Shown piece by piece: positions 1-10,886 of a DNA stretch of 64,000 bases. The notes under the pieces were generated by a model. It was given only the letters and a program-made list of their open reading frames with translations. It was not told the origin of the DNA and searched no databases. Source of the stretch: Diphasiastrum complanatum (lineage: Eukaryota > Streptophyta > Lycopodiopsida > Lycopodiales > Lycopodiaceae); assembly GCA_029204225.1 (NCBI GenBank), contig CM055092.1, forward strand, positions 43,199,863 through 43,263,862. Direction: 5' to 3'. The stretch's first letter is position 1; every line of letters begins with the position of its first letter. Both the position numbers and the translations under genes were made by a program.

Positions 1-826
1 ATGGAGGTATAAGAGGGTACTATAGTAAGGTGTAAAATAACTCGAGATGTCATTGAACACTTATAGGTGATGGATCATGTCTTTTGTTAGATCAATTTTA
101 TCGATTAGATTAGTCTCTTTAATATAAGAGTGTAAAGTATTGCTTCCATTGTGATTCTCTTTCAAAGTTCAAAAGATATCGAAGAGTGCAATGTCTTTGT
201 TTTTCTTCCTCAATGGAGAGTGGAGAGTGTAGATCTATTGTGATCATTATTTGATAGCTTGTATTATGAATCAAACATTAATTAGAGTGTCTAAATATCT
301 CCACCATACTCTCCTCAAGATAGTGTGATGCTCAGGTCTTTCGAGGTCTATTGTGATCATTATTTAATAGCTTGTATTATGAATCAAACGAGTGTCTAAA
401 TATCTCCACCATACTCTCCTCAAGATATTGTGATGCTCAGGTCTTTCAAGTTCTTTCATTGTATGGTCTAGTCATGTCACATCTAGTGAGGGAGCAAGAA
501 TAAGGGTGAGTAGTCTACAAGCACACTTGTTAGCAATAGCGTGTCCTCGGTACTGTACAATCTGCGAATTCTATCCCTAAATGTTTTTTCAAAAAAACAT
601 AAAAATCAGTATTTTGACAAAAAGCACCCCCTGTCAAAGTACTGCAGTTGGATTCATCTGACTGTCCATGATTTCTACTACTGTCCACAAATTCTATTAC
701 AGCACAAAAGTCCAGTTTTTGCCCAAAATTCTTCATTATACAAGAAAACTGCCCCTTTTGACTTTTTGGCCAAGTACAGTACGGCCCTAATCATTTGTAC
801 TCTTACTCGACTCCTCATACTGCATC
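1..826. other. Non-coding stretch left of a gypsy gag remnant
   Basis: No gene is recognised here. It is AT-rich and contains a local tandem duplication (231-450). It lies directly before a gypsy gag start at 827, so part of it may be the leader of that element, but no LTR or primer site could be identified. Confidence 0.5.
234..450. repeat. Tandem duplication, period about 113 bp
   Basis: A block starting TCTATTGTGATCATTATTTG at 234 recurs at 347 with few changes, including the sequence around CACCATACTCTCCTCAAGAT. The first copy carries about eight extra bases in its middle. Two copies only. Confidence 0.8.
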
Positions 827-1279
827 ATGTCTCGAGATTGTACTGAATCTTCCAATCCAGCTCCTCCATGACTAGAACGCAGAATTCCACGTATCGATGC
901 ACCAAAGTACGATGGAGAATCTGACCCTGTTAGATTTCTCCAAGACTTTGATAATGCATGCTGTTTCCATGGAGATACCTCTGAAACCGAAAAGCTTCGA
1001 CTATTCCTGATGGTACTCTATGGAACAACCAAAGAGTGGTATCTCAACCTTGAAGCTCCTGATCTTGCTTCCTAGACTACCCTCAAAGACGCTCTCATCA
1101 AGCGTTTCAAACCACCCAATCTGACTCAGATCCCATTCATCCAAATCACCCATATCAAGATGCGTCGCGAAGAGTCAGTTCGAAACTACATTGAACGTTT
1201 TAAACGTCTCAAAGTAGAATGTGTTGATGAAAATATCATTGAATGTATGGCCATCAAACGACATCTCTTTGAACCCTAA
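827..1279 (+). pseudogene. Ty3/gypsy Gag remnant
   Basis: Decayed capsid (retrotransposon gag domain) of a gypsy element. The frame opens with MSRDCTESSNP at 827. It contains the typical motifs DAPKYDGESDPVRFLQDF, LRLFLMVLYGTTKEWY and REESVRNYIERFKRLK, with stop codons after about 14 and 85 residues. It resembles the Gag of the minus-strand family A element at 26-27.6 kb, which carries RAPRLDLLKYNGLTDPVRFL at the same place. The frame ends at a deletion junction near 1265, beyond which reverse-transcriptase sequence follows in another frame. Gag C-terminus, protease and most of RT are therefore missing. Confidence 0.85.
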
Positions 1280-1955
1280 AAAATGCCAGATCTGGGTAAC
1301 ACCTGGTATTGTGGTAGGACATATCATTTCCAAAAATGGCATCGTAACTGACCTAGGCAAGGTCTTGATCATTCAAAATCTACCCAAATCTCGTACCATC
1401 CGCGAAGTGTATTCCTTCCTTGGCCACGTCAACTACTATCGGTGCTTTATTCTAGACTTCGCTAATAAAGCACGATTAATCTATAAAGTAGTTGTTGTCC
1501 CCAAATGGACTGATGAACAACGCAAAGAAGCCCTTACCAATGCACCTATCCTCTGGGCTCCTAATTATTCCAAAGAATTCCATGTGCATACCGATGCATC
1601 CAAGTATGCCATTGGATCAGTGCTCACCCAACTGGGAGAATTCAAAAAGTATTATCCAATCCAATTTCTCAGTAGACAATTGATTCCCGCTGAAGTCAAT
1701 TATACCACTACTAAACGTGAAGCTTTGGCAATGGTATATGCGGTTCAGAAGTTTTGCCATTATCTTCTGGTAAAAGATTTTGCCTTCTTCACTGATCATC
1801 AAGCACTCCTATATCTCATCAGCAAGACTTGCACAACCGGTCGTATTACTCGATGGATCCTATTACTACGAGAATTTGGGTTTAGGAACGTGGTTCGAAA
1901 GGGAGTTCAACATTTTTTAGCAAACCATCTATCTCAAATACCTAACCTACCTGTT
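1266..1955 (+). pseudogene. Ty3/gypsy RT C-terminus and RNase H
   Basis: The open frame covers the RT thumb (SLNPKKCQIWV, FLGHVNYYRCF) and RNase H. Catalytic-type residues are still present in HVHTDASKYAIGS and FFTDHQALLYL, and the frame ends at the LANHLSQIPN linker. The RT palm with its YxDD motif has been deleted together with the end of gag. Unlike the minus-strand relative at 22.9-24.1 kb, both RNase H Asp residues seen here are intact. The frame is cut near 1956 by a foreign segment and the linker resumes near 2790. Confidence 0.88.
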
Positions 1956-2719
1956 GAATTTCACACGTGTGGACTGTCCACAACATGTACTTGTGATCTC
2001 CTAAGGTGTGTAGATGCACCAAGAACAAGACTAGATTGAGATTCAAGATCTATCTTTGATTCTATGGCAAAAACACACTATTACATGCATTCAATCACTT
2101 CCAACTCTCACTCACATGTGTGGGAAGTATTCCAAAAGTAATCTAAGTAAAAACAAGCTGCTCTCCTCGGGTAGAGAGATAAAATCATCAATAGCTCTCG
2201 AGTAGAGAGAGAAAGCTAGAAAATCACTTACACTCAAAATCCACTCAATCTCAAAATCAATTAGATTCAAATGAGGAGTACAATGATACTAGTAGATCCA
2301 CGAGCTACCACTATGCTTAACTATGATTGGACCACACTTTGCCACCTCTTAATCCTATTGGACCATTGATCCATGCACCTCTAAATTCTATTGGACCATT
2401 TTCAAGCAAACCTCAAATTCTATTGGACCACTCATGGTTCCACCTCTAAATCCTATTGGACCTCTTAAACTTCATCAAACAAAAGCATTACACTTGTCTA
2501 CACTCTAATTGGCACAATTTTGGCCTCCTACTCTATTTTGGCTCAATAGTGGCATTACAAGTGGAAATGGATAATTTGTCATCTATGCCAAATTTGACCC
2601 TATCAACATCCTACACCTAAATGCTTGACTATGAAATTCTATGAGACCCCTATATCAAACATTTTTATTTACTTTACAATTCTCCACACGTGGGAACATC
2701 CTCCACACATGTGAGATTC
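1956..2719. mobile_element. Possible non-autonomous inverted-repeat element, about 760 bp
   Basis: The ends match as an 18-bp inverted repeat with two mismatches: GAATTTCACACGTGTGGA at 1956-1973 and the complement of 2702-2719. It separates two pieces of one gypsy polyprotein, as an insertion would. No transposase frame is present. The interior holds several copies of TATTGGACCA at irregular spacing (2320-2465). No target duplication was recognised, so a simple rearrangement remains possible. Confidence 0.45.
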
Positions 2720-3057
2720 ACTTACAAACTTCTATCATAAAAAATACCAAGCTAGATTTTTGCCAATTTCTCACACTACCAACTCTAGATCAAGGCGTCA
2801 ACGATGATTTACTCGATGCCATCTTATTTCAAGTTGACTCTACACCCGTTTGGGCCAAGGAAATCACAAAATATTTAACTCTAGGGAAGATGGATCCATC
2901 CTTATCTAAACCCAAACAATGTGCATTGGTCCTTAAAATCAAACCTTATACATTAATTGCGGGCCAACTTTACAAGCAAGGGTTAGATGGAATTATCCAA
3001 CGTTGTCTTGCTGAAGGTGAAATACCCTCTGTTACATCCCTCACTCATGAAGGTGTT
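2720..3057 (+). pseudogene. Gypsy RNase H-integrase linker fragment
   Basis: From about 2790 the frame reads GVNDDLLDAILFQVDSTPVW, then the region before the integrase zinc finger (PYTLIAGQLYKQG, AEGEIPSVTSLTHEG). The same order of motifs occurs in the family A element at 22730-22933. Gypsy sequence ends near 3057, where copia RNase H begins, so this is an insertion or recombination boundary. The 70 bases before 2790 are not assigned. Confidence 0.7.
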
Positions 3058-3668
<611 letters not shown>

Positions 3669-3700
3669 TATCTGAAGTTCAAAACTTTCCAGAATCCACA

Positions 3701-3710
3701 TTAAGGGGGA
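3701..3710 (+). other. Polypurine tract of the old copia; left GGGGA target duplication
   Basis: TTAAGGGGGA is the polypurine tract before the 3' LTR of the old plus-strand copia. Its last five bases, GGGGA (3706-3710), are repeated at 10214-10218, bracketing the minus-strand copia between them. Confidence 0.85.
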
Positions 3711-4839
3711 TGTTGGGGTGTGTGAATCTCCAACGATGGTCAAGGTAATCGGGTCGTTGTGATACCACTGTTGTGGTGAGAAATCATCAATGTCGCTAGC
3801 TCTGTGTTCCACTGATGCAGATCCTTGAAGTCGAGGACGTCGGAGACTTCGATTACTTCAAAGTCAGAGCTGGTCGAGATTCACCAATATGAGCTCATAT
3901 GGAGCCGATTTGTTAGAAAAAGCTGCTGCTTCATTCCGCGATCAGAGATCCTCCGAGCTACAGATAGCTACTACTAATCTGATGCTAAATTATAAATAGT
4001 AATGTCAGATGACAACGGAAGTATATCTACCATTAAATTGAATAAGCGACACAAAGCATTCAAAGATTGCACACATATAAATCAATAGGAACTACTACTT
4101 GTCTATATTAACAAAATCAAGTATATAGTTATGATTTTCTTTGAAAGCGATGTCTGTTTCCCAGATCAGCACATGGAGGTAAGAGAGGTATGTCCCTTAT
4201 CAGTGACTAGCTACTACTAGTACTTAAACTTTGGTCTAATAATATGAATCTGCTATTGCAAGACTGCATTCATCAACCTCTTCTACACACACTCTAAGAT
4301 GTATGCTTTTGTTTCATTCATTTGTCTCTCTATCTGTATCGGATCTCCAATACATATAGCATGCTTGATCTGATTACAAGAACTAATTAGTTAAGCATTA
4401 CAAGATAGTTTAAGCTAAAAAAAACACAACTAACTATTTCATGCTACTCCGCTTAACTACAATGGCTTAATGGTTGAGTCGTGACATTCAAATTGTCATG
4501 TTCGTCGAGCTCTGATGACGTACTCGACATCTGACGTGTCTGGCTTGACTTTTGTCTTTGGTCATAGCTCGGGTTGACTCCTCGTCGGGGACTTCGTTGG
4601 CGTCGGGCACTTTGGTCTCTTGTGCCTTGGTTTGCCTTTGTTGCCTTCGGAGACTTCGGCCAGTTCGGTGTCGTCGATGACTTGGATTGAGGCTAGTGCC
4701 TTGGCAACTTGTTGGTATCAGGGACTTCAGCCGTGTTGATGACTTCGATTGTTGCCTGTGTAGGAATCCCATGTATTTTTGCAGGTATGAACTCACAAAG
4801 CTAAAAGCGCTTTGTGGGTTGAAACACTAAGTTTTTTCA
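3711..4839 (-). repeat. Copia A 3' LTR
   Basis: 1129 bp, TG...CA on the plus strand (starts TGTTGGGGTGTGTGAATC, ends CTAAGTTTTTTCA). It aligns along its whole length with the LTR at 9076-10213. The inner edge abuts a purine-rich tract (minus strand GAGAGAAAG). The part at 4590-4740 holds degenerate repeats of GGCGTCGG and GACTTCGG. Confidence 0.92.
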
Positions 4840-5340
4840 ACTTTCTCTCAAAGCGCGGTAGCCTTGTGATTCCCAGGCTAGCTCTCTGTCTTTCAAACAT
4901 TGCCTTATCCAAAGGTTTTGGGAAGATGTCAGCCATCATCTGCTTGGTTGGAATGAAGACAGTTTGTAGTTCGTTTCTCTCCACTAGATCTGTAATCAAA
5001 TGGTATCTTATAGCAATGTATTTCATTTTGGAGTGAAACACTGGATCCTTCTAGATGTATTGCAAATGTATTGTCCATGTGTATGACTAGTGGTTCATTG
5101 GTGCTCTCTCCCAAACCATCTAGAAATTGTCTGAGCCATGTCAGCTCATTAGCCATTTTGGCTGCAACAACATATTCTACCTCACATGATGATTGGGCAG
5201 TTATAGTTTGTTGATCCAAATAACAACTGCATTGGCTACTATTGTGCATCCTCCTGAGACACTTTTGGAATCATCTTTGATCAATGCCCAAATAGCATCA
5301 CTGTAGGACTCTATTCGAAGTCCTGCATGTCGAGAGTAGT
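4840..5340 (-). pseudogene. Copia A RNase H and polyprotein C-terminus
   Basis: Motifs are GLRIESYSDAIWA (first catalytic Asp kept), SSCEVEYVVAAKMANELTWL, HMDNTFAIHL and ADIFPKPLDKAMFE, ending LGITRLPRFERKL next to the LTR. The frame shifts at least twice, near 4950 and 5240. Confidence 0.88.
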
Positions 5341-6459
5341 AGAGTCCATAGTCTTTTGTGCTCTGCAGGTATTGCAAAATCCTCTTGGCAATTTTCTAGT
5401 GTGTCAAACTTGGATTAATGTTAAATTGGCGCAATCTAAACACTGCATAGGCAATGTCAGGCCCTTGTATTGTCTTCCAAGTACATCAAAGAACGAATAA
5501 GCCTCATGTAGGGCTTATGCTGCATAGCTTCTCGGTCTGCATTGTCTCTGGGACAGTCTTCAGTTGTTAGTACTATGCCAGGTACCATAGGAGTGTTTAC
5601 TCCCTTACAATCTGTCATGTGAAATCATCAATAATTTTTTGGATATATCTTGGCTGGTGTAGATATAATTTACCGCCATCAAGATCCCTGTCAATCTACA
5701 AGCCTAGGTAGCATTTTGCTTCTCCTAGGTCCGATATTTCAAAGTGCTTTGAATTTCTTTCTTCACCTATGCAATCAGGTTGTCACTCCTCGATAGGATT
5801 AGTGAGTCATCTACATACACACCAATTATGATGATTTTTGCATCTAGGACTTTTACATATACATTATAATCAGCCATCAGAGGCTAGAATCCTAAGGATC
5901 TGAGAGCATGCTTCTTTTTCTTGTACCATTGTCTGGCAAACTGCTTGAGTCCATAAATGCTTTTTTGCATTTTGCAGGCATAGTCAGGAAATGACTCATA
6001 GGTAAATTTTGGTGGTTGGTCCATATAGACCTCTTCCTTCAGATCACCATGTAGGAAAGCTGTCTTTTCATCTACAATATGGATTTTCAGGTTGTAGGCT
6101 ACTGCATAAGCAAATAGAATTCGTATAGATGTATGCTTGACTACAGTAGAAAAGGTTTCAGTGTAATCAATACCATACTTTTGTGAAAAACTTTTTGCTA
6201 CAAGCCTGGCTTTGTATCTTGATACATTGCCATCTGGTCCATACTTATATTTGTAGATCCATTTGCACTTGACAATCTTTCTCTCAACTGGTACTGGTTC
6301 AAGAGTCCAGACCTTGTTCTTCTTCATGGAGTCCATCTCTTCCTCATTGGCTTTTATCCATCTGTCCTTGTCGGGACTATCGATTGCTTCTTCATAAGTT
6401 TGTGGTTCACCACCAAATCCACAGAACTCTTCTATTGTCGAAGATGAGCTGTCAAGCAC
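5341..6459 (-). pseudogene. Copia A reverse transcriptase
   Basis: The open part (5884-6459) runs from EAIDSPDKDRWIKANEEEMD through WIYKYKYGPDGNVSRYKARL and EKTAFLHGDLKEEVYMDQP to KSIYGLKQFARQWY. The palm motif YVDD lies at 5806-5817 in a following frame. The usual DVKTAFL reads DEKTAFL, so Val is changed but the first Asp is kept. Stops at about 5880 and below break the domain. Confidence 0.9.
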
Positions 6460-7520
6460 AAATCTGACTGGTACTCTTCAGTCTCTTGTCGATCTCCTTG
6501 GATATTGAGCTTGCACTTAGATGGCTTTGCCTTTGTCGAGTGTCTTTCCTTTGTTGACTGCAGAGTTGCTATGTGTAGCAGGTGTCCTTGTTGGTACAGG
6601 ATACATGTCGGGCTCTTCGTCCTATGAACTATCACTCAATCCATTTGAAATTCGGACATCCTCATATGGATGCTCAGGGTCCACTCCCTCTATCGATGTC
6701 GACAGTCATAGTACTATTTACCAGGAACTTCGTAGCTAACTGGGTCTTCATTAGCCATTGTTCTTGCTTCATAGAATTTGACATCCCTAACAGTCTATAC
6801 CTGATTAGTCTCTGGCATATAGATCCTGTAGTATGATGAATGAATATCATATCCTACAAGGTATCTCTGCTCGACTTTCTCATCTAACTTCTTTCGAAGT
6901 TTGTCGGGTATGTGTGCATATGCAACACACCCAAAAACTCTTAAAGGACCCAGATCAGGCTTGTTATCCCACCACACTTCATGTGGAGTTATGTGAGGAA
7001 TGTCTGATTTGTCTGTCCTGTTCTGCAGGTAGGCAGCTATAGCTACTGCTTCAGCCCATAGAGATCTCCATGTCTTTGAATAGGCCATCATGCATCTTGT
7101 TGCTTCCATGAGGGTTCTCTTTTTCCCCTCAGCTACACCATTGTGTTGTGGTTGTATGCAGTTGTCTTTCTATGAAGAATGCCTCGACTTTTACAAAAGT
7201 CGTTCAATCGGTTGGAGATGTACTCTCCTCCTTTGTCGATTCTGATCTGCTTGACCTTCCTCCCTGTCCACTTCTCAACCCAGTTTACATACTTTGTAAA
7301 CTTGTCGAGAGCTTTGGACTTGTTGTGGATGAAGTAGACAATAACAAACTTATTGAAATTATCGATGAAGGTGATATATTATCTTGATCCTCCCACAGAG
7401 ATTACATCGAAGGGTCCACAGATGTCGGAGTGTATCAATTCCAAGAGCCTTGTCACTCTGAAGGAATCCTTGGTGAAAGGTGTACGTGACATCTTGCCTT
7501 TGATGTATGCATCATAGGAT
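6460..7520 (-). pseudogene. Copia A integrase
   Basis: The N-terminal part (LLELIHSDICGPF) is on the same frame as protease and is read to 7379. The core between about 7110 and 7380 has lost its frame. The C-terminal part is open at 6795-7109 (WRSLWAEAVAIAAYLQNRT, LRVFGCVAYAHIPDKLRKKL, YLVGYDIHSSYYRIYMPE). The linker to RT at 6460-6795 is degenerate. Confidence 0.85.
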
Positions 7521-8263
7521 GTTGAGCTGGTTGCATGTTTGATGCTAACTCCTATAATTGCTCCATGCTGGCTTGCTTTGTACAAAGCCATTGGGTTCAT
7601 ATGACACAATCTCCTATGCCATAGAACATCCATCGACTCATGTACTTGATGAGCCTGCTCTGTCAATAGGCGTACCTTCAGATGATACATGTTGCCTTCA
7701 CGTCTTCCTTGAGTTATTAGTGTACTGGTGCTGGCTTCGACAACACTGCATGCTTCATTGGTGAATACCGCCTGCATGCTTGCATCTGCTATCCTTGCAA
7801 CTGATAACAAGTCCTTCTGTAGTATTGGTACATAGAGGACATCATCTAATCTTTGATCTTTGCCATTGGTGTAGAGCCAAAGCACTCCAGTTCCACTCAC
7901 TTCATGCCTTGATCCATCTCCGAGGATTATGTGTCTCGATGAATCAATTTGTCGAAAGTCCGCAATGATCTGTTTGGTTGTAACAAAGTGTGATCTTGCA
8001 CCAGAATCAAGAACGACCTCTTGGAAGTCGGTTGAGAAAGTAGCACATACATTTGTGCATAGATAAGCAGTTGAGTTTCTGCTTGCTCGTTCTTTAGCCA
8101 TCTTGGAGGATTGTGGGTCCTCAACATGTGATGTGCTATTGGAGCTCTTTATTCTGCTCTGAGATTTCTTATTTCTTGGATTGTCATAGCAATCCATGGC
8201 TGCATGTCCCTTCTTGTGACAGTGTATGCACTCAATTTTTGGGTTTAGCCAACATCGATCCAT
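7521..8263 (-). pseudogene. Copia A zinc knuckle, protease and GAG-pre-integrase region
   Basis: An open stretch of almost 300 codons (8263 to 7379) carries a CCHC knuckle (CIHCHKKGHAAMDC), an aspartic protease with active-site VVLDSGARSHFVTT and flap-side ILGDGSRHEVSGTG, and the pre-integrase motif LWHRRLCHMNPMAL. The protease Asp is intact. This is the best-preserved piece of the element. Confidence 0.9.
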
Positions 8264-9028
8264 TGTGTGGCCTTCACGTCTGCATCTGTTGCTTCGTTGC
8301 TTGCTCTTGTTCCTTCCCTTTGATCTACCTTCTTGATCTCCCTCTTTCTACTGACTTTGGTCTTGGCTTCTTGTCGACTCTCTCTTAGGATAAGCCTTCT
8401 TCTTCGATTGGTCCTTGTTGTTGTAGAGAGCTTGGTCAAACTCGACTTTGTCGTCATAGTGCTCTCTAGCTTCGACTTCTTCCTTGATTTCGATGATTGT
8501 TTTATCGAAGGTCATGTCAAGATCTTTAGCTAGCAAGGTTCTGGTAGTTTGGAAAGATCTTGGTAGCGAACGCAGCATGTAGCTGAGCTGCTTCTCTTGT
8601 GAGACTACATGTTCTAATGACAGGAACAAGTTCTTTATTTTTCTGATGAAGCTGGTGAGATCCTTGCCATCCCATCTTAGATAGGTGAGCTGATCTTCTA
8701 GATGCATAATTTGATTTCGTGGCTTGGTCTGAAATCTGGTTGTGAGTGCATCCTACATCTCTCTAGCATTAAAGATTGATGCAAGGTTGAGTGTAATGTT
8801 GTCTTCAATGGAAGAGGAGATGAAAACTATTGCTTTGTCATTCTTCTCCTTCCACTCTCGAAGTTCTTTGCCTGTGCTGGCTGGCATCTCTTCGGTGCTA
8901 TCAACCCATGGCCATAACGCTTCTCCTCTGAGTATGAGTGAAGTCTTTACCTTCCAGGCCAAGAAATTTGACCCGTCTGCTTCGAGCACTATGTAGATCT
9001 TTGATTGAATGTTGTGTATGAAAGGCAT
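8264..9028 (-). pseudogene. Copia A Gag
   Basis: The likely start is ATG at 9028 (MPFIHNIQSK); the longer frame begins inside the LTR and is not real. Motifs are GSNFLAWKVKTSLILRGE, SSSIEDNITLNLASIFNARE and LRWDGKDLTSFIRKIKNLF. A stop after AREM near 8755 and a shift near 8350 break it. It is closely similar to the Gag of copia D (51020-51514). Confidence 0.88.
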
Positions 9029-9062
9029 TGTCTTAGTGACAAGGCTATGATTGAGCCTTGAG

Positions 9063-9074
9063 GCTCTTATACCA
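9063..9074 (-). other. Copia A primer binding site (initiator tRNA-Met type)
   Basis: The minus strand reads TGGTATAAGAGC, one mismatch from TGGTATCAGAGC, the complement of the plant initiator tRNA-Met 3' end. It lies one base from the 5' LTR. Confidence 0.88.
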
Positions 9075-9075
9075 C

Positions 9076-10213
9076 TGTTGGGGTGTGTGAATCTTCGACG
9101 ATGGTCAAGGTAATCGGGTCGTTGTGATACCACTATTGTGGTGAGAAATTGTCGACGTCGCTAGCTCTGTGTTCCACTGATGGGGAGCCTTGAAGTCGAG
9201 AATGTCAGAGACTTTGATCACTTCGAAGTCGGAGTTGGTCGAGATTCACCAATATGAGCTCATATGGAGTCGATCTATCAGACAAAGCTACTGCTTCATT
9301 CCGCGATCAGAGATCCTCCGAGTTACAAATAGCCACTACTAATCTGATGCTAAATTATGGATAGTAGATAATGTCAGATGACAACGGAAGAATATCTACC
9401 ATTAAATTGAATAAGCGACACAAAGTATTCAAAGATTGCACACATATAGATCAATAGGAACTGCTACCTGTCTATATTAACAAAATCAAGTATACAACTT
9501 ATGATTCCCTTTGAAAGCACTGTCTGTTTCCCAGATCAGCGCGTGGAGGTAAGAGAGGTATCTCCCTTATCAGTGACTAGCTACTGCTAGTACTTAAACT
9601 TCGGTATGATAATATGCATATGCTACTACAAGACTGCATTCATCGACCTCTTCCACACACACTCTATGGTGTATGCTTCCGCTTTTATTCATTCGTCTCT
9701 CTATCTGTATCCGATCTCCAATACATATCGCATGATTGATTTGATTACAAGAACTAATTAGTTAAGCATTACAAGATAGTTTAAGCTAAAAAACATAGCT
9801 AACTATTTCTTGCTACTCCGCTTAACTACAAGGGCTTAATGGTTGAGTCGTGACATTCAAACTATCACGCTCGTCCCAAGCTCTGATGACGTACTCGACA
9901 TCTGACGTGTATGGCTTGACTTTTGTCTTTGCTCATAGCTGGGGTTGAGTCCTCGTCGGGGACTTCATTGGCGTCGGGCACTTCAGTCTCTTGTGCCTTG
10001 GTTTGCCTTTGTTGCCTTTGTTGCCTTCGGAGACTTCGGCCACTTCAGCCACTTCGGTGTCGTCGATGACTTGGATTGAGGCTGGTGCCTTGGCAACTCG
10101 TTGGCGTCGGAGACTTCGGCCATGTCGATGACTTCTAGGAATCTCATGTATTTTTGCAGGTATGAACTCACAAGCTAAAAGCACTTTGTGAGTAGAAACA
10201 CTAAGTTTCTTCA
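9076..10213 (-). repeat. Copia A 5' LTR
   Basis: 1138 bp, matching 3711-4839. On the plus strand it starts TGTTGGGGTGTGTGAATC and ends CTAAGTTTCTTCA. Short repeats such as TTTGTTGCC and GACTTCGGCCA occur at 10000-10110. Small open frames here are not genes. Confidence 0.92.
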
Positions 10214-10219
10214 GGGGAG

Positions 10220-10886
10220 TGCTGGATTTCAATGCTCAACCTTAAATCCTTTTGTTAATGAGCATCCTCAAAAGCCGTTCAAAACTATTTCCAACCTTGG
10301 ATCGGATCGAATCGGGTCTAATTTTTTTTGGACCCTTTACTAAATTATCTGAGCATGTTTGACTCTGGATCGGATCGAATTGGGTCTAATGTTTTCGACC
10401 CCGGAAAATTCGACCCTCAACATATTTTTTGACCCAATGTCCCTTTATATAAAATCCGATCCTATGTAATGTTTTGATACTATCGGTTAGAAATCCGACC
10501 CAATAACTATACATTGATGTCCGTCAACTTTGTACATGCATTTATGGCATAAAGGTAGTTGTAATAATTGTAGGGAATGCAGTTGTAGATATTTTTAGTA
10601 TATCAAACTTAGAATCTTCATCAGAAAACTTCTTATGATATTCCGAATCTGATTTTTCGTTAATCAGTATCAGCGTTATCACGCTCAACTAGTTGAAGTT
10701 ATAACTTCATGCCATTGTACTCAATGTTGATAATAATCAGAGTGCAATTTGTCCTATTACTGTTATTATTCTATTGCGCATTTGTATGAATGCTTCGTTT
10801 GAATTATTTTGTTGCTAATTGTGGCGCTTCTGATCCATGCATCAAGCTCGCTCCTAGCTTCCGCTCATACCCACTAATTTCCAACA
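10220..10886 (+). repeat. 3' LTR of the old plus-strand copia, about 667 bp
   Basis: It starts TGCTGGATTTC right after the restored polypurine context and ends TTTCCAACA. The imperfect terminal inverted repeat TGCTGGA/TCCAACA supports the boundaries. A TATA-like TTTATATAAAA is at 10444. The other LTR of this element is not in the window. Confidence 0.7.

Larger units (their letters stand above)
3711..10213 (-). mobile_element. Complete-length Ty1/copia element A, 6.5 kb, inactive
   Basis: A minus-strand copia bounded by two 1.13-kb LTRs with a GGGGA target duplication (3706-3710 and 10214-10218). The order on the minus strand is 5' LTR, methionine-type primer site, gag, protease, integrase, RT, RNase H, purine-rich tract, 3' LTR. 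All domains are present but coding is broken by many stops and frameshifts. It sits exactly at the polypurine tract/LTR boundary of an older plus-strand copia. The two LTRs are clearly diverged by eye, so the insertion is not recent. Confidence 0.92.

Noticed and set aside
234-450. CRISPR-like or LTR repeat
   Set aside because: Only two tandem copies, no spacers and no retroelement signals; a simple local duplication.
3711-4839. LTR read as the plus-strand 3' LTR of the copia RNase H at 3058-3668
   Set aside because: The polypurine tract before it suggested this, but its match at 9076-10213, the primer site at 9063 and the GGGGA duplication show it belongs to the minus-strand element.
9933-10232. 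Frame with EVAEVAEV and NKGNKGK repeats
   Set aside because: Lies wholly within a copia LTR and reflects short LTR repeats.
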